Numbered from the stretch's first letter, positions 8,573-18,400 are shown. The stretch: DNA of 64,000 bases from Halobacteriovorax sp. HLS (GCF_004006665.1 NZ_QOCL01000002.1:285693-349692); one strand, 5' to 3'. Notes: generated by a model from the letters alone, not told the origin. Numbers and translations: made by a program.

Positions 8573-8600
8573 TAAAGTTATCCCCTTCTATAACCGATAT
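8573..8600 (+). promoter_or_regulatory. Possible sigma28 (FliA) promoter, suboptimal spacing
   Basis: TAAAGTTA at 8573-8580 (7 of 8 to TAAAGTTT), 12 nt, then ACCGATAT at 8593-8600 (6 of 8 to GCCGATAA). The usual spacer is 11. It lies directly in front of the gene at 8608. Confidence 0.35.
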
Positions 8601-8607
8601 TTTTACT

Positions 8608-9117
8608 ATGAAATTATCAAATATAGAAGATTCAAATATTCTTGGGGCCCTTGTTGAAGAGACTTATAAAGGTGTTGAAGACGTTGAACAGGCCAATAAA
8701 GTAGACCTTAGCACATACTTTGAGATGAAAAGCGGAAGTATTGAAGATACTTTCGAAGATCATATTATCGAAGATACAATGATTAAAAGAGGTGTAACAT
8801 TCTCTACTCTTAATTATTGTGAACAGACTTCCTGCTTTAATTTTGAACTAAATGAACAAATCTTTTCATGTCCGAGTAATTGGGGACAGTTTACAAAACT
8901 ATTTCAGCTAAAAGAAAATGAGTACTTTTCAATGATTAATGAATTTAATAGTGAATTATTTGTTGAGAATCTATTTAGTGATTTTGTTCGTTATGATTAT
9001 GAGTCTATTTGCTTTGTGGGGCATGGAAAAGCTTTTTTGATATTTTTGCCTAAAGGTAATCAAGATATTCTAGGTTGGCTTAAGAAATACTGCGAGGTAA
9101 GTGACCTCGCAGCGTAA
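8608..9117 (+). CDS. Hypothetical protein, cytoplasmic, possibly leaderless mRNA
   Basis: Not recognised. 169 aa, acidic, no signal peptide or membrane segment. The middle contains three Cys (YCEQTSCFNFELNEQIFSC), and the C-terminal half looks mixed alpha/beta (YESICFVGHGKAFLIFLP). No ribosome-binding site precedes the ATG (GATATTTTTACT), and a sigma28-like -10 box ends only 7 nt upstream. If used, transcription would begin at or next to the ATG and the message would be leaderless. The 3' end of the frame carries a perfect 9-bp inverted repeat. Confidence 0.55.
   Translation: MKLSNIEDSNILGALVEETYKGVEDVEQANKVDLSTYFEMKSGSIEDTFEDHIIEDTMIKRGVTFSTLNYCEQTSCFNFELNEQIFSCPSNWGQFTKLFQLKENEYFSMINEFNSELFVENLFSDFVRYDYESICFVGHGKAFLIFLPKGNQDILGWLKKYCEVSDLAA
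9090..9112. terminator. Hairpin between convergent genes (weak bidirectional terminator)
   Basis: Perfect inverted repeat CTGCGAGGT (9090-9098), 5-nt loop, ACCTCGCAG (9104-9112), inside the last codons of the plus gene and 12 nt from the end of the minus gene. No long T tract on either side. Confidence 0.5.
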
Positions 9118-9123
9118 TATATT

Positions 9124-9963
9124 CTACGATAAAGACGCGTAATAATTCTTTAGCATCAGTGCATCTTCTTCAAGATTTGGGCTGTTGCAGATAATGTATC
9201 CACCGCAGTTAAAATCTTTCAGACTTTTTAAAAGATCTTTCCAGTTAAAGTCAGACTTCTCTAGGTTAAGGTGTTTTAAGTCACCTTTAGAGTTAGAACT
9301 TATTCCTGAAATATGAATATGCATATTAGATAGTGCTGTTTCACCAATCTCTTCTTTAATTCTTTCTAAGACTTCTTTAAATTCAGGTTCTGTATTGTAG
9401 AGTCCTGTTCTCGCATATAGGTGAGAAAAGTCCATACAAGGAGCACATGAAGAAACATTCTTAGTTAATGAGATTAGCTCATCAAGAGATCCAAATTGAC
9501 TTGTTTTACCTGTAAGTTCTGGTCTAAGTTCAATTTGAATATCTAGTCTACTAAGTCTTTCTTCAATAACATTCATACTCTTTTCAACAAGGTCAAAAAC
9601 GTCAAAAGGCGAATCTTTCATGTAAAAAGCAGCGTGAAAAGTCATTGATTCAGCACCACAAAGATCAGAGATTTTTGCAGTTTGAATAATTCTTTCAATA
9701 GATGAATCAATCTTGTCTTGTTCTCTAGCATTTAAATTAATGTAGTAAGGACCATGAGAAGTTAATGGAACACCTAGTTCGTAAGAAACTTTTCTAAGTG
9801 CTGAAGAAACTTCTTCCTTCATTCTTACACCATGAGCAAATTCTAGTTGCATACAGTCTAGGCCAAGAGCATGAATCTGCTTTACACCTTCAATAGGATT
9901 ATTTTTCTTTTGTGTACTATTAGGAACGCCTGCAGTACCGAACAATAGCTTATTAGCTTGCAT
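9124..9963 (-). CDS. Endonuclease IV-like TIM-barrel protein (AP endonuclease family 2)
   Basis: 279 aa, a xylose-isomerase-like TIM barrel resembling archaeal-type endonuclease IV, which cuts abasic sites in base excision repair. Metal-ligand segments in order are TSHGPYYINL, MTFHAAFY, IELRPE, CMDFSHLYAR and NMHIHISG. The final segment is YIICNSPNLEEDAL, where family members normally have E-S-P, so the position expected to be a metal-binding Glu is Asn. This may change metal content or activity. The N-terminus FGTAGVPNST is also typical. Stand-alone gene. Confidence 0.72.
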   Translation of the reverse strand: MQANKLLFGTAGVPNSTQKKNNPIEGVKQIHALGLDCMQLEFAHGVRMKEEVSSALRKVSYELGVPLTSHGPYYINLNAREQDKIDSSIERIIQTAKISDLCGAESMTFHAAFYMKDSPFDVFDLVEKSMNVIEERLSRLDIQIELRPELTGKTSQFGSLDELISLTKNVSSCAPCMDFSHLYARTGLYNTEPEFKEVLERIKEEIGETALSNMHIHISGISSNSKGDLKHLNLEKSDFNWKDLLKSLKDFNCGGYIICNSPNLEEDALMLKNYYASLS

Positions 9964-10038
9964 TATATCTCCTGTGTGCTTTTAAAACTTTATCGAAAAG
10001 TTGTCATATCACAAATAAGAACCAGACATAAGTCGCTG

Positions 10039-10088
10039 TGCGAAATTCCCTTTATTAATAGGGGTTTACCGCCTTATTTGCGAAATTC
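10039..10088. repeat. Pair of identical 10-mers 40 bp apart in a divergent intergenic region
   Basis: TGCGAAATTC occurs at 10039-10048 and again at 10079-10088. The 216-bp region separates the divergent endonuclease IV-like and M48-like genes and also holds TATAAT at 10135-10140. Candidate operator sites. Confidence 0.4.
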
Positions 10089-10179
10089 GTTAGTTGTGAC
10101 TGGGTGAGTTATATCCCTAATAGGAATTCTTGTCTATAATTTCTAGTAAAAGGTGTAATAATGTAAGCATAAAGCTTCT

Positions 10180-10953
10180 TTGTTTGATTCTAATATGTTG
10201 ATTTTACTAGGACTTCTTGTTTTTCTATATTCTGTGATAAGTGCTTTAGGCTTCATAATGTTGCCAGCATTTGGTGAGATTTATGCTTCATCTCTATTAA
10301 GTCTCGTCATTATATTCGCTTTTATTTTTGGTGATAAGATTTTACTAGGGTTTATGCAGGCAAAGTTAAACACCAGGCAAGATGATCTTAATTATGAGCT
10401 TTCAAATGTGGCTCTAAAATTTTCAATTCCAAGAATTAGCCTATATGTTTCAAAAAGAGTTTCAGGATGGCATGTTTTAGATAATTCTTTTGCTAGTCCC
10501 TCGATTATAATTAATCCAAATACAGTAGAGTCTTTAAACAAAGAAGAGCTTAACTCTCTTTTCAGTCTTGCTTGTTTCAAAATTAAATCAGGAGAAATAC
10601 GTCGTAAGAGTATTTACTTAACTCTTTTTTCAGTTGCTTTATTGCCTCTAGCTGTTTGTGACTTTTTAGATAGAATGAGATTATCTGTTATATCAATTCT
10701 TATTAAGTCCATCTTGATGCCAATTATCTTATTAAAAAGCTCAGTTATAGATAATAAACAAGTCGAGGCTTCACTTATGGAAGACTTCTACAAGCTTTAT
10801 CCGTTGAAGCATGCGGTGAGTGGTGCAACTTTTAAGTTAAAACAGAATAGGGCCTATGCAGGAAATCTATTATTAGATCTATGTATTGAAACAATTTCCC
10901 TTACTGAACAAGAGAGTAAAGAAAAGTTATCATACTATATAAGAACAACTTGA
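10180..10953 (+). CDS. HtpX/M48-like membrane protein lacking the zinc motif
   Basis: 257 aa. Two N-terminal membrane helices (about 6-25 and 34-52) precede a loop resembling HtpX: LKFSIPRISLYVSK, then LDNSFASPSIIINPNTVESLNKEELNSL. Next comes the helix that should carry AHExxH, which here reads LACFKIKSGEIR; every zinc-site residue is changed. Two more hydrophobic helices follow (about 143-160 and 168-188). The start is uncertain: TTG at 10180 or ATG at 10195, neither with a good ribosome-binding site. The CHASE2 kinase gene begins 17 nt downstream, so this inactive M48 relative may accompany that sensor. Confidence 0.5.
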   Translation: MFDSNMLILLGLLVFLYSVISALGFIMLPAFGEIYASSLLSLVIIFAFIFGDKILLGFMQAKLNTRQDDLNYELSNVALKFSIPRISLYVSKRVSGWHVLDNSFASPSIIINPNTVESLNKEELNSLFSLACFKIKSGEIRRKSIYLTLFSVALLPLAVCDFLDRMRLSVISILIKSILMPIILLKSSVIDNKQVEASLMEDFYKLYPLKHAVSGATFKLKQNRAYAGNLLLDLCIETISLTEQESKEKLSYYIRTT

Positions 10954-10970
10954 TAACTTTTGGATAAGCA

Positions 10971-12857
10971 TTGATTAAAGAAAAATCAAAGAAGTTTCTC
11001 AACTTTGATAACTCAAAAATATACCCTTTTATATTTACAGTAATATTTATTATTGTGCTTTTCCAATATTCATTTTCATCATTAGAGTCGATATTTTATG
11101 ACTTGAGAATAAAGTTCGACTGGGGAATATCACATCAAGATGAAATTGTTCTAATTACAATGGATGAAGAAAGTGACCAGTTTTTAGGAGAAAGTTATCC
11201 CTATACTTATGCTTCTCATGAAGGTCTTGTAAAAAAACTAATAAAGGATAGTCCAAGATCAATTGGTTATTTGGTTGGAATGCTAGAGCCGGATTCTGAT
11301 AGAGAAGACTTAGCATTGTATAAATTTAAAAAAGAGATAAAGTCCTTTCAATCAGGTGGGGGGGTCTTTAGATTCGGTACCAATATGGATGATTGGGATG
11401 AGCATCTACCACCTACTGACTTAAAAGACCTTGGGTATTCCCTTGCGCTTTTAAATGTAGATAATGCAACATTTGCGAAAGACGATATAAGCCGTAGGGC
11501 CTTGATTAATATTTCTGGGGAAGAGTCATTTCATTTATGGATGGCTAATAAATATAGGGCCACACGAGGTCTTGAGGCCCTAGATGCAACTTCTATTCAA
11601 GGTTCTTACTACCTTCAAGAAGCAGATGCTACATTCGCGCTATTTAGATACTACACAAGTCCTGTGTCCAAAAAAGCTAAAATAAAGAGAATACCTTTTC
11701 ATAGGGTGCTTGTTGGAAACTTTCCAAAGGGTTTCTTTGAAGACAAGATTGTTTTAGTTGGACCAAGTTATATTTCTAATACTAATGACACTGTCTTAAC
11801 ACCGTTTAATAGAGAAGAATATACTTCCTCAAAACTTGCTATTCATGCTGTTATCATTGAAGCATTTATGCAAAACAAAACAGTTCTGCAAATTCCAAAA
11901 GATGTCTCTTATGTGATTGCGATTCTTGTCGCTTTATTCTTGTCTATTATTATAACTAAGATGAGACCAACCACCGGCTTGGCCATGACATTATCCATTA
12001 TGTTTGGAATTATATTTCTAGCATATTTTCTGTTCTCTCTTCTTGGTCTTTGGTTATACATAACTCATATTGTACTAACAGTCTTTGTTGTTTACTATAT
12101 CTGGGTTCCATTTAGGGCCATTGGAGAATATCAAAGACGCTATGCTATTCAAGAAGAAACAAAATTATTAAAGAAAGTAGAAAACTTAAAACAGAACTTC
12201 ATCTCATTAATGAGTCACGACTTAAAAACACCTGTTGCAAAAATTGCAGGAATGGCCGATGTTATGAAGCAAAAGAATTCAAGTAATATTGAATTAACAA
12301 AAGGACTTGACTCTATAATCGTTGCGACAAAAGAATTAAATAAATTTATATCTTCTATCTTAGATTTAACAAAAGTCGAGTCTAGAAATATTTCACTCAA
12401 TATGGTTTCCAAAGATATAAACACAATATTAGAAAGTACTGTAGAAGGATTACGTTATGAGGCATCTACAAAGAATGTTAATGTTGTTCAGGATCTTGCA
12501 CCTTTGTATCCAATTGAGTTTGACATAAATTTAATGAAGCGAGTTTTTTCAAACCTCGTTGAAAATGCTATTAAATACTCTGGAGAGGGATCTGAGGTAT
12601 TAATTAAAACTACTGATGATGAACAATGGGTCTATATCTCAATTAGTGATAATGGCGTTGGAATTCCTGCTGAGGAAGTAGAATATATATTTGAGAAATT
12701 TTATCGGGTAAAGAATGACGCAAGTCACTCAATTAAAGGAACCGGTCTTGGTTTATATCTGGTAAAATACTTTGTAGAGTTACATGGTGGAACTATTTCT
12801 GCTGAATCAGAACTTGGAAATGGAACTACATTTAATATAAAATTAAAGAATCAATAA
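10971..12857 (+). CDS. CHASE2-domain sensor histidine kinase
   Basis: 628 aa, TTG start behind GGATAAGCA. One N-terminal helix (about 18-36), an extracytoplasmic CHASE2 domain (about 45-300, containing the typical DKIVLVGPSYISNTNDTVLTPF), three membrane helices (about 306-385), a short coiled linker, then HisKA with H416 in FISLMSHDLKTPVAK. The HATPase has its N box (NLVENAIKYS, about 529-537), G1 (SDNGVGIP), F box (FEKFYRV) and G2 (GTGLGLYLVKYF). It autophosphorylates and should pass phosphate to the NtrC-type regulator 17 nt downstream. The ligand is unknown. Confidence 0.92.
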   Translation: MIKEKSKKFLNFDNSKIYPFIFTVIFIIVLFQYSFSSLESIFYDLRIKFDWGISHQDEIVLITMDEESDQFLGESYPYTYASHEGLVKKLIKDSPRSIGYLVGMLEPDSDREDLALYKFKKEIKSFQSGGGVFRFGTNMDDWDEHLPPTDLKDLGYSLALLNVDNATFAKDDISRRALINISGEESFHLWMANKYRATRGLEALDATSIQGSYYLQEADATFALFRYYTSPVSKKAKIKRIPFHRVLVGNFPKGFFEDKIVLVGPSYISNTNDTVLTPFNREEYTSSKLAIHAVIIEAFMQNKTVLQIPKDVSYVIAILVALFLSIIITKMRPTTGLAMTLSIMFGIIFLAYFLFSLLGLWLYITHIVLTVFVVYYIWVPFRAIGEYQRRYAIQEETKLLKKVENLKQNFISLMSHDLKTPVAKIAGMADVMKQKNSSNIELTKGLDSIIVATKELNKFISSILDLTKVESRNISLNMVSKDINTILESTVEGLRYEASTKNVNVVQDLAPLYPIEFDINLMKRVFSNLVENAIKYSGEGSEVLIKTTDDEQWVYISISDNGVGIPAEEVEYIFEKFYRVKNDASHSIKGTGLGLYLVKYFVELHGGTISAESELGNGTTFNIKLKNQ

Positions 12858-12874
12858 TTGAAAAAGGATTTTGA

Positions 12875-14371
12875 ATGCATAGAGTACTAGTTGTAGATGA
12901 CGATAAGGTTTTACAAGACTCAGTCAAACAAGCACTAGAGTTTCACCACTTTAGAGTAGACACGGCAGATAATGGAAAAGAAGCTCTGAGCGCTGTTTAT
13001 AAAGAAAAGTACGATCTAGTTGTAATGGATGTAAATATGCCTGAGATGAGTGGAATTGAAGCCCTCGTCGAAATAAAGAAATATGACCCTTCTATTATTG
13101 TATTAATTCTCACAGCATATTCTAATGTTGGAGATGCTGTTAAAGCCGTAAAAGAAGGTGCATATAATTATCTAGAAAAGCCAATATCATCTGAGAATCT
13201 AGTTGCTCTTATTAAGAGAGCATTAAAAGCAAGGAGCTTAGTTGAGACATCAGTTTTTTCTGCTCCAACCTTATCTTTAGGGCAAGGTGATGATCAGTTT
13301 GTTGGTGAGTCCGATGTCATGCAAAAGGTTTTTGGAGTTATAAGTAAACTAGCTCAGGTAAATACTCCAGTTCTTATTCGTGGTGAGTCTGGTACAGGTA
13401 AGGAACTTGTTGCAAGGGCCATTCACTATAATGGACCTAGAAAAGATGATAAATTTGTAACCATAAATTTAGCTGCAATTCCGGATAACTTAATTGAGTC
13501 TGAACTTTTCGGTCACGAAAAAGGGGCTTTCACTGGAGCAAGTGAGAGAAAGATAGGTAAGTTTCAATACGCTGACGGTGGGACTATATTTTTAGATGAA
13601 ATTGGAGATGTATCTCCTACAATGCAAGTTAAGCTTCTTAGAGTTTTACAAGAAAAGTCTTTTACACCGATTGGATCTAATAGAGATATTAAAGTTGATG
13701 TAAGAGTTATTGCGGCTTCTCATAAGCCATTTGAAGAAATGATTAAAGAAGGGGACTTTAGAGAAGATTTATTTTACAGACTAAATGTCCTACCTGTTTA
13801 TCTTCCACCTTTAAGAGAGAGAAAGTCTGATATACCATTTTTAATAGATTATTATGTGACTTACTTTAATGGTATTCATAATTTAGATATGAAAGGTTGC
13901 GTACCTGACGCTTTAAAAGCTTTAACGAATTATAGTTGGCCAGGAAATATTAGAGAGCTTAGAAATGTTATTGAGCACGCTTTTATCATTGAGTCTTCTG
14001 AACAAATAAATATTTCATCTCTTCCTGATTCTGTTAAGAAGTCTGCAAATATAGCTGCGGAAGCAGAAGAGTCGGAAGATTCAAGTGTTCAAATCGACTT
14101 TGCTGGTATTCAAAACTCTGTAGTTGATAGAGCTATTGGAGATAATGAAATTAGTAAGTACTCTTTTGCATTTGCAACTGTAACTGAAGAAAATGAAATA
14201 AAAATGGATTTCCAAGTTGCGAAGGATCTTTTTGAAAAAGAATTCATTATTCACGCTTTAAAGCTTAATAAGGGTAAAATTAACCAGACAGCGCTCAAAG
14301 CAAATATTCCTAAGAAAACGCTACTTAGAAAAATAGAAAAGTATGAAATTAATCCAAAATCGTATTATTAG
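12875..14371 (+). CDS. NtrC-family sigma54-dependent response regulator
   Basis: 498 aa. The receiver domain (1-120) has phospho-acceptor D52 (DLVVMDVNMPE) and the acidic pocket VVDDD. The AAA+ sigma54-activating domain (about 142-375) shows Walker A GESGTGKE, the sigma54 contact loop GAFTGA, Walker B GGTIFLDEIGD and the R-finger region REDLFYRLNVLP. A linker of about 60 acidic residues precedes a C-terminal Fis-type HTH (KINQTALKANIPKKTLLRKIEK). Cognate to the CHASE2 kinase upstream. It activates sigma54 promoters; one perfect sigma54 promoter lies in this window before flgF, but a link is only a hypothesis. Confidence 0.93.
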   Translation: MHRVLVVDDDKVLQDSVKQALEFHHFRVDTADNGKEALSAVYKEKYDLVVMDVNMPEMSGIEALVEIKKYDPSIIVLILTAYSNVGDAVKAVKEGAYNYLEKPISSENLVALIKRALKARSLVETSVFSAPTLSLGQGDDQFVGESDVMQKVFGVISKLAQVNTPVLIRGESGTGKELVARAIHYNGPRKDDKFVTINLAAIPDNLIESELFGHEKGAFTGASERKIGKFQYADGGTIFLDEIGDVSPTMQVKLLRVLQEKSFTPIGSNRDIKVDVRVIAASHKPFEEMIKEGDFREDLFYRLNVLPVYLPPLRERKSDIPFLIDYYVTYFNGIHNLDMKGCVPDALKALTNYSWPGNIRELRNVIEHAFIIESSEQINISSLPDSVKKSANIAAEAEESEDSSVQIDFAGIQNSVVDRAIGDNEISKYSFAFATVTEENEIKMDFQVAKDLFEKEFIIHALKLNKGKINQTALKANIPKKTLLRKIEKYEINPKSYY

Positions 14372-14380
14372 GAAATAAGA

Positions 14381-14896
14381 ATGGATAGAATTTGGAAAAT
14401 GTCTCTAATGATTGTTGGAGTGATTTTACTTGATCAATTCACAAAGGGTGCTATTCAACAAAACTTTAGGCTTGGAGAATCGCTTGCAGTTATTCCTGGA
14501 TTTTTTAATTTAGTTTATGTTCAAAACTCTGGTGCTGCATTTGGAATGGGAGCTGGAGCAGGGGACTTTATTCGAATAACTTTCTTTTTGATCTTACCTA
14601 CGATTGCATGCTTATGGCTTTTGTGGCTTATATGGACGACGAGGCACACTAGTGCTTGGCTGTGTACTACTTATAGTTTGATATTTGCAGGAGCGGTTGG
14701 AAATCTGATAGATAGATACTCGCTTAAATATGTTGTTGATATGTTCGATTTTTATATTGGAACTAAGCACTTTGCTGCTTTTAATATTGCAGATAGTGCA
14801 ATTAGTATTGCAGCGGTGATGTTAATTATAGATTTTATATATTTTGAAAAAATGAGAAAGTCTAAAGAGTTACAGGTAGAAAAAAAGGAAGCTTAA
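14381..14896 (+). CDS. lspA: Lipoprotein signal peptidase (signal peptidase II)
   Basis: Inner-membrane aspartyl protease that cleaves prolipoproteins before the lipid-modified Cys; many such lipoproteins are encoded here. 171 aa, four membrane helices. Motifs are GVILLDQFTK, YVQNSGAAFGMG, GAVGNLIDR, and the two catalytic Asp regions VVDMFDFYIG and FNIADSAIS. It follows the NtrC-type gene by 9 nt and ends at a palindromic bidirectional terminator. Confidence 0.96.
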   Translation: MDRIWKMSLMIVGVILLDQFTKGAIQQNFRLGESLAVIPGFFNLVYVQNSGAAFGMGAGAGDFIRITFFLILPTIACLWLLWLIWTTRHTSAWLCTTYSLIFAGAVGNLIDRYSLKYVVDMFDFYIGTKHFAAFNIADSAISIAAVMLIIDFIYFEKMRKSKELQVEKKEA

Positions 14897-14911
14897 AGCT
14901 TCCTTTGTTTT
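14881..14911. terminator. Bidirectional terminator between lspA and the ferredoxin gene
   Basis: Palindrome GGAAGCTT (14887-14894), A, AAGCTTCC (14896-14903), flanked by six A on the left and TTTGTTTTT on the right, so it can end both convergent transcripts. Confidence 0.8.
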
Positions 14912-14917
14912 TGAAAA

Positions 14918-15340
14918 TTATTCTGCAACTTCCTCTTGTACAACATCTTCAACTCCGTGGAGTTTATTAAGTTCTACTAAGTTGTCTTCAGTAACATAGA
15001 GGGCCGACTTCAAAGTCTCGCTACCCCAAGCTATGAAAGCATCGTCAGAGTTATACATTGTAATAGTTTCCCAAGGACAATCTTGAGAACAGTTCTGACA
15101 ACCAATACACCTTGCTAAGTCTATTTCTACAGTTTGTCTAAATTCAGGGTTTTCGCTCACTGGTCCAGGAACTAGCTCGATCGAGTCAACAGGACAACCT
15201 GCAATACAAACCTCACAGCCAGTACAGCCACTTTGGTGCACTACAGCAAGTAGTTTAGGTGGTTTTTTACCCTTTCTAAGCGGCTTTTGTCTCGCTTCGT
15301 GAAATGGATTCTCTAATATTACGGTTCTTTCATCGTTCAT
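14918..15340 (-). CDS. 4Fe-4S ferredoxin-type protein
   Basis: 140 aa. Two cluster motifs: CTGCEVCIAGCPVDSI (about 39-54) and CIGCQNCSQDCPWETI (about 77-92), so two [4Fe-4S] clusters are expected. A basic N-terminal extension (RQKPLRKGKKPPK) and a C-terminal tail of about 45 residues make it about twice the size of a simple ferredoxin. It is divergent from the cobalamin-dependent mutase gene and stands alone. The redox partner is unknown. Confidence 0.82.
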   Translation of the reverse strand: MNDERTVILENPFHEARQKPLRKGKKPPKLLAVVHQSGCTGCEVCIAGCPVDSIELVPGPVSENPEFRQTVEIDLARCIGCQNCSQDCPWETITMYNSDDAFIAWGSETLKSALYVTEDNLVELNKLHGVEDVVQEEVAE

Positions 15341-15415
15341 TATAAACGCCTTTTCATCATATATTCAGTTTCAAGCCTTAATAATAGCCTAAAAACTAAT
15401 CAGTATAAAGAGATT

Positions 15416-15457
15416 TTGCAACCTCTGGTTTATACGATATATTCCCTCTGGTGTAAA
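15416..15457 (+). promoter_or_regulatory. Promoter region of the isobutyryl-CoA mutase operon with a direct repeat
   Basis: TTGCAA (15416-15421), 16 nt, TATATT (15438-15443) makes a plausible sigma70 promoter. CCTCTGGT-x-TA occurs at 15422-15432 and 15445-15455, 23 bp apart: one copy in the spacer, one just after the -10, a position suited to a repressor. Confidence 0.5.
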
Positions 15458-15496
15458 TTGACTATGTGTTAAATATAATTTATGGAGATGACGTTT

Positions 15497-18400
15497 ATGG
15501 AACGTTTAAGATTCGTGACAGCGGCCAGCTTATTTGATGGCCACGATGTATCAATTAATATTATGAGAAGATTGCTTCAAGCGAACGGGGTTGAGGTTAT
15601 ACATCTAGGACATAACCGTTCTGCAAAAGATGTTGTTGATGCTTGCTTACAAGAAGATGCAAATGCTGTGGCCCTTAGCTCGTACCAGGGCGGTCATAAT
15701 GAATATTTTGCTTATATAAGACAATTGTTAGATGAAGCGGGTGCTAAGGATGTAAGAATCTTTGGTGGCGGCGGAGGAGTTATTACTCCAAGTGAAATAA
15801 AAGCATTACACGAGAAAGGTATAACAAGAATTTATTCTCCAGAAGATGGAATGAAGCTAGGTCTTGAAGGAATAATAAAAGATATGATCGCAAGATCAAC
15901 TTATTCAACTATTAAAGACCATGACTTTTCAGGATTGAATAACTCAAGTTTTAACAAGCTCGAAATAGCAAGAGCAATTACTTATATAGAAGACAGTGGA
16001 AAAATTCCTGTAGAAGCTAAGAGCAAGAACACATCTGTTTTAGGTATCACAGGAACTGGTGGAGCAGGTAAGTCTTCTTTAATAGACGAAACACTACTGA
16101 GATTCTATAGACATTACCCGGATAAAAATATTGCCCTCATTTCTGTTGATCCAACAAAGAAAAAAACTCAGGGAGCTTTACTAGGGGATAGAATTCGTCT
16201 TGGTAGCTCGAGCTATGATAATTTCTATATTCGCTCACTAGCGACAAGAAACTCTAATACTGAGCTATCTCCACAGATTGAAAATGTAATTAATTTTTTA
16301 AAAACTCAAGACTTCGATTTGATAATTGTTGAGACCTCTGGAATTGGACAGGCCTCAGATGCAATTACAAAAATTGCAGATAAGTGTATTTATGTAATGA
16401 CTCCTGAGTATGGAGCGGCAACTCAATTGGAAAAAATTGAAATGCTTGAACAAGCTGACTTCATAGTTTTAAATAAGTTTGAAAAACCAAGATCAGAAGA
16501 CGCACTAAGGGATATTAGAAAGCAGTATAGACGTAATCACCAATTATTCGCAGGTCATCCGGGGGCTCCTACTGATGATGAGCTACCTGTTTTTGGAACA
16601 ATGGCTTCGCAGTTTAATGACTCTGGAGTAAATGCTCTCTTTCACGAAATTGCAAAAACTTTTGAATTTGACATGAGTGAGGTGGACTCTATTATTAGAG
16701 AAAGAGCTCCAATAAATAAAACGAAAATAATCGCACCAGAGAGAAGTTTATATTTAAGAGAAATTTCATCTACTTTAAAAAATTATAACCAAAGTGCCAG
16801 GGAAAATTTTCTATTACTACAGGATTATGAAGCAATTTTAAAGGCAAGTGAGATTCTCCCTGAAAATAAAGATTTAAAAGAAAAATTGGAAGAAGTTAAA
16901 CTTAAAATTCCAGCTGAGGTTTTTAAAGAGTTAGAGCTATTTCAATCAACGGTTGATCAATATAAAGCAGGTAGTTTTTCATATACTGTAAGAGGTCGCG
17001 AGATTAAAGTTCCTACAAAATTTGAGTCCCTTTCAGGATCAAAGATTTCTAAAGTAGCTTTTCCTAGACTAGAGTCTATATCTGAAAAATATAATTTTAT
17101 TAAAAAGGCAAATCTACCTGGTTTCTTTCCTTACGCTGCAGGAATCTTTCCTTTTAAAAGAGCAGACGAGGACCCTAAGAGAATGTTCGCTGGCGAAGGT
17201 GGTCCTCTTAGAACGAATAAGAGATTTCATTATCTTTCTGAAAATGACCCTGCGAAGAGACTTTCGACAGCTTTTGACTCAGTTACTCTCTATGGAGAAG
17301 ACCCTGATGAGAGACCTGATATTTTTGGTAAGATAGGTGAAGCCGGGGTTTCAATAGCAACGCTAGATGATATGAGAGATCTTTTTAAAGGATTTTCTCT
17401 TATTGACCCTATGACTTCTGTTTCAATGACTATTAATGGTCCTGCTCCAATTATTCTTGCGATGTATATGAATACGGCCATGAAGCAAGCTTTAAGTGAA
17501 GATGAATTTTGGAATGACGAAAAGAGAATGGAGATTATGCGGCAGGTTCGCGGAACTGTTCAAGCCGATATCTTGAAAGAAGATCAAGCTCAAAATACTT
17601 GTATTTTCTCATTAGAATTTGCTCTTAAACTTATGGGTGATGTGCAGGAGTTTTTCTGTAAAGCTGCAATTAAGAACTATTACACAGTTTCAATAAGTGG
17701 ATATCACATTGCTGAAGCTGGAGCTAATCCAATCACACAGTTAGCATTCACTCTCTCTAATGGATTTACTTTTGTTGAATATTATTTATCTAGAGGTATG
17801 AGTATAGATGACTTTAGTGGAAACTTATCTTTCTTTTTCTCTAATGGGTTAGACCCTGAGTACACAGTTATTGGTCGTGTTGCGAGAAAGATTTGGGCAG
17901 TTTGTATGAGAGATAAGTATGGTGCTAATACTAAGTCACAAATGTTTAAATATCATATTCAAACATCAGGTCGATCACTACATGCACAAGAAATTGACTT
18001 CAATGATATTCGTACAACGTTACAAGCTTTCTTGGCCTTAAGTGATAATTGTAATTCTCTTCATACAAATGCATATGATGAGGCGATCACGACTCCTACT
18101 GAAGAATCTGTAAGAAGAGCGATGGCAATTCAAATGATTATTAATAGAGAGTTTGGATTGAATAAAACTGATAACCCTATGCAAGGTTCATATATTTATG
18201 AAGAGCTTTGTGAAATTGTCGAAGAAGCTGTTCTTGCAGAGTTTGAACGAATCTCTGATAAGGGAGGAGTTTTAGGTGCAATGGAAAGTATGTACCAAAG
18301 AGGTAAGATTCAGGAGGAGTCTTTGTATTATGAGACTTTGAAGGATAATGGACAACTTCCTATTATAGGAGTGAATACATTTATTGCAGATGATATTGAT

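Noticed and set aside
15341..15496. Cobalamin riboswitch expected upstream of icmF
   Set aside because: Only 156 bp, with no B12-box-like element or long structured leader; a promoter and direct repeat explain the space better.
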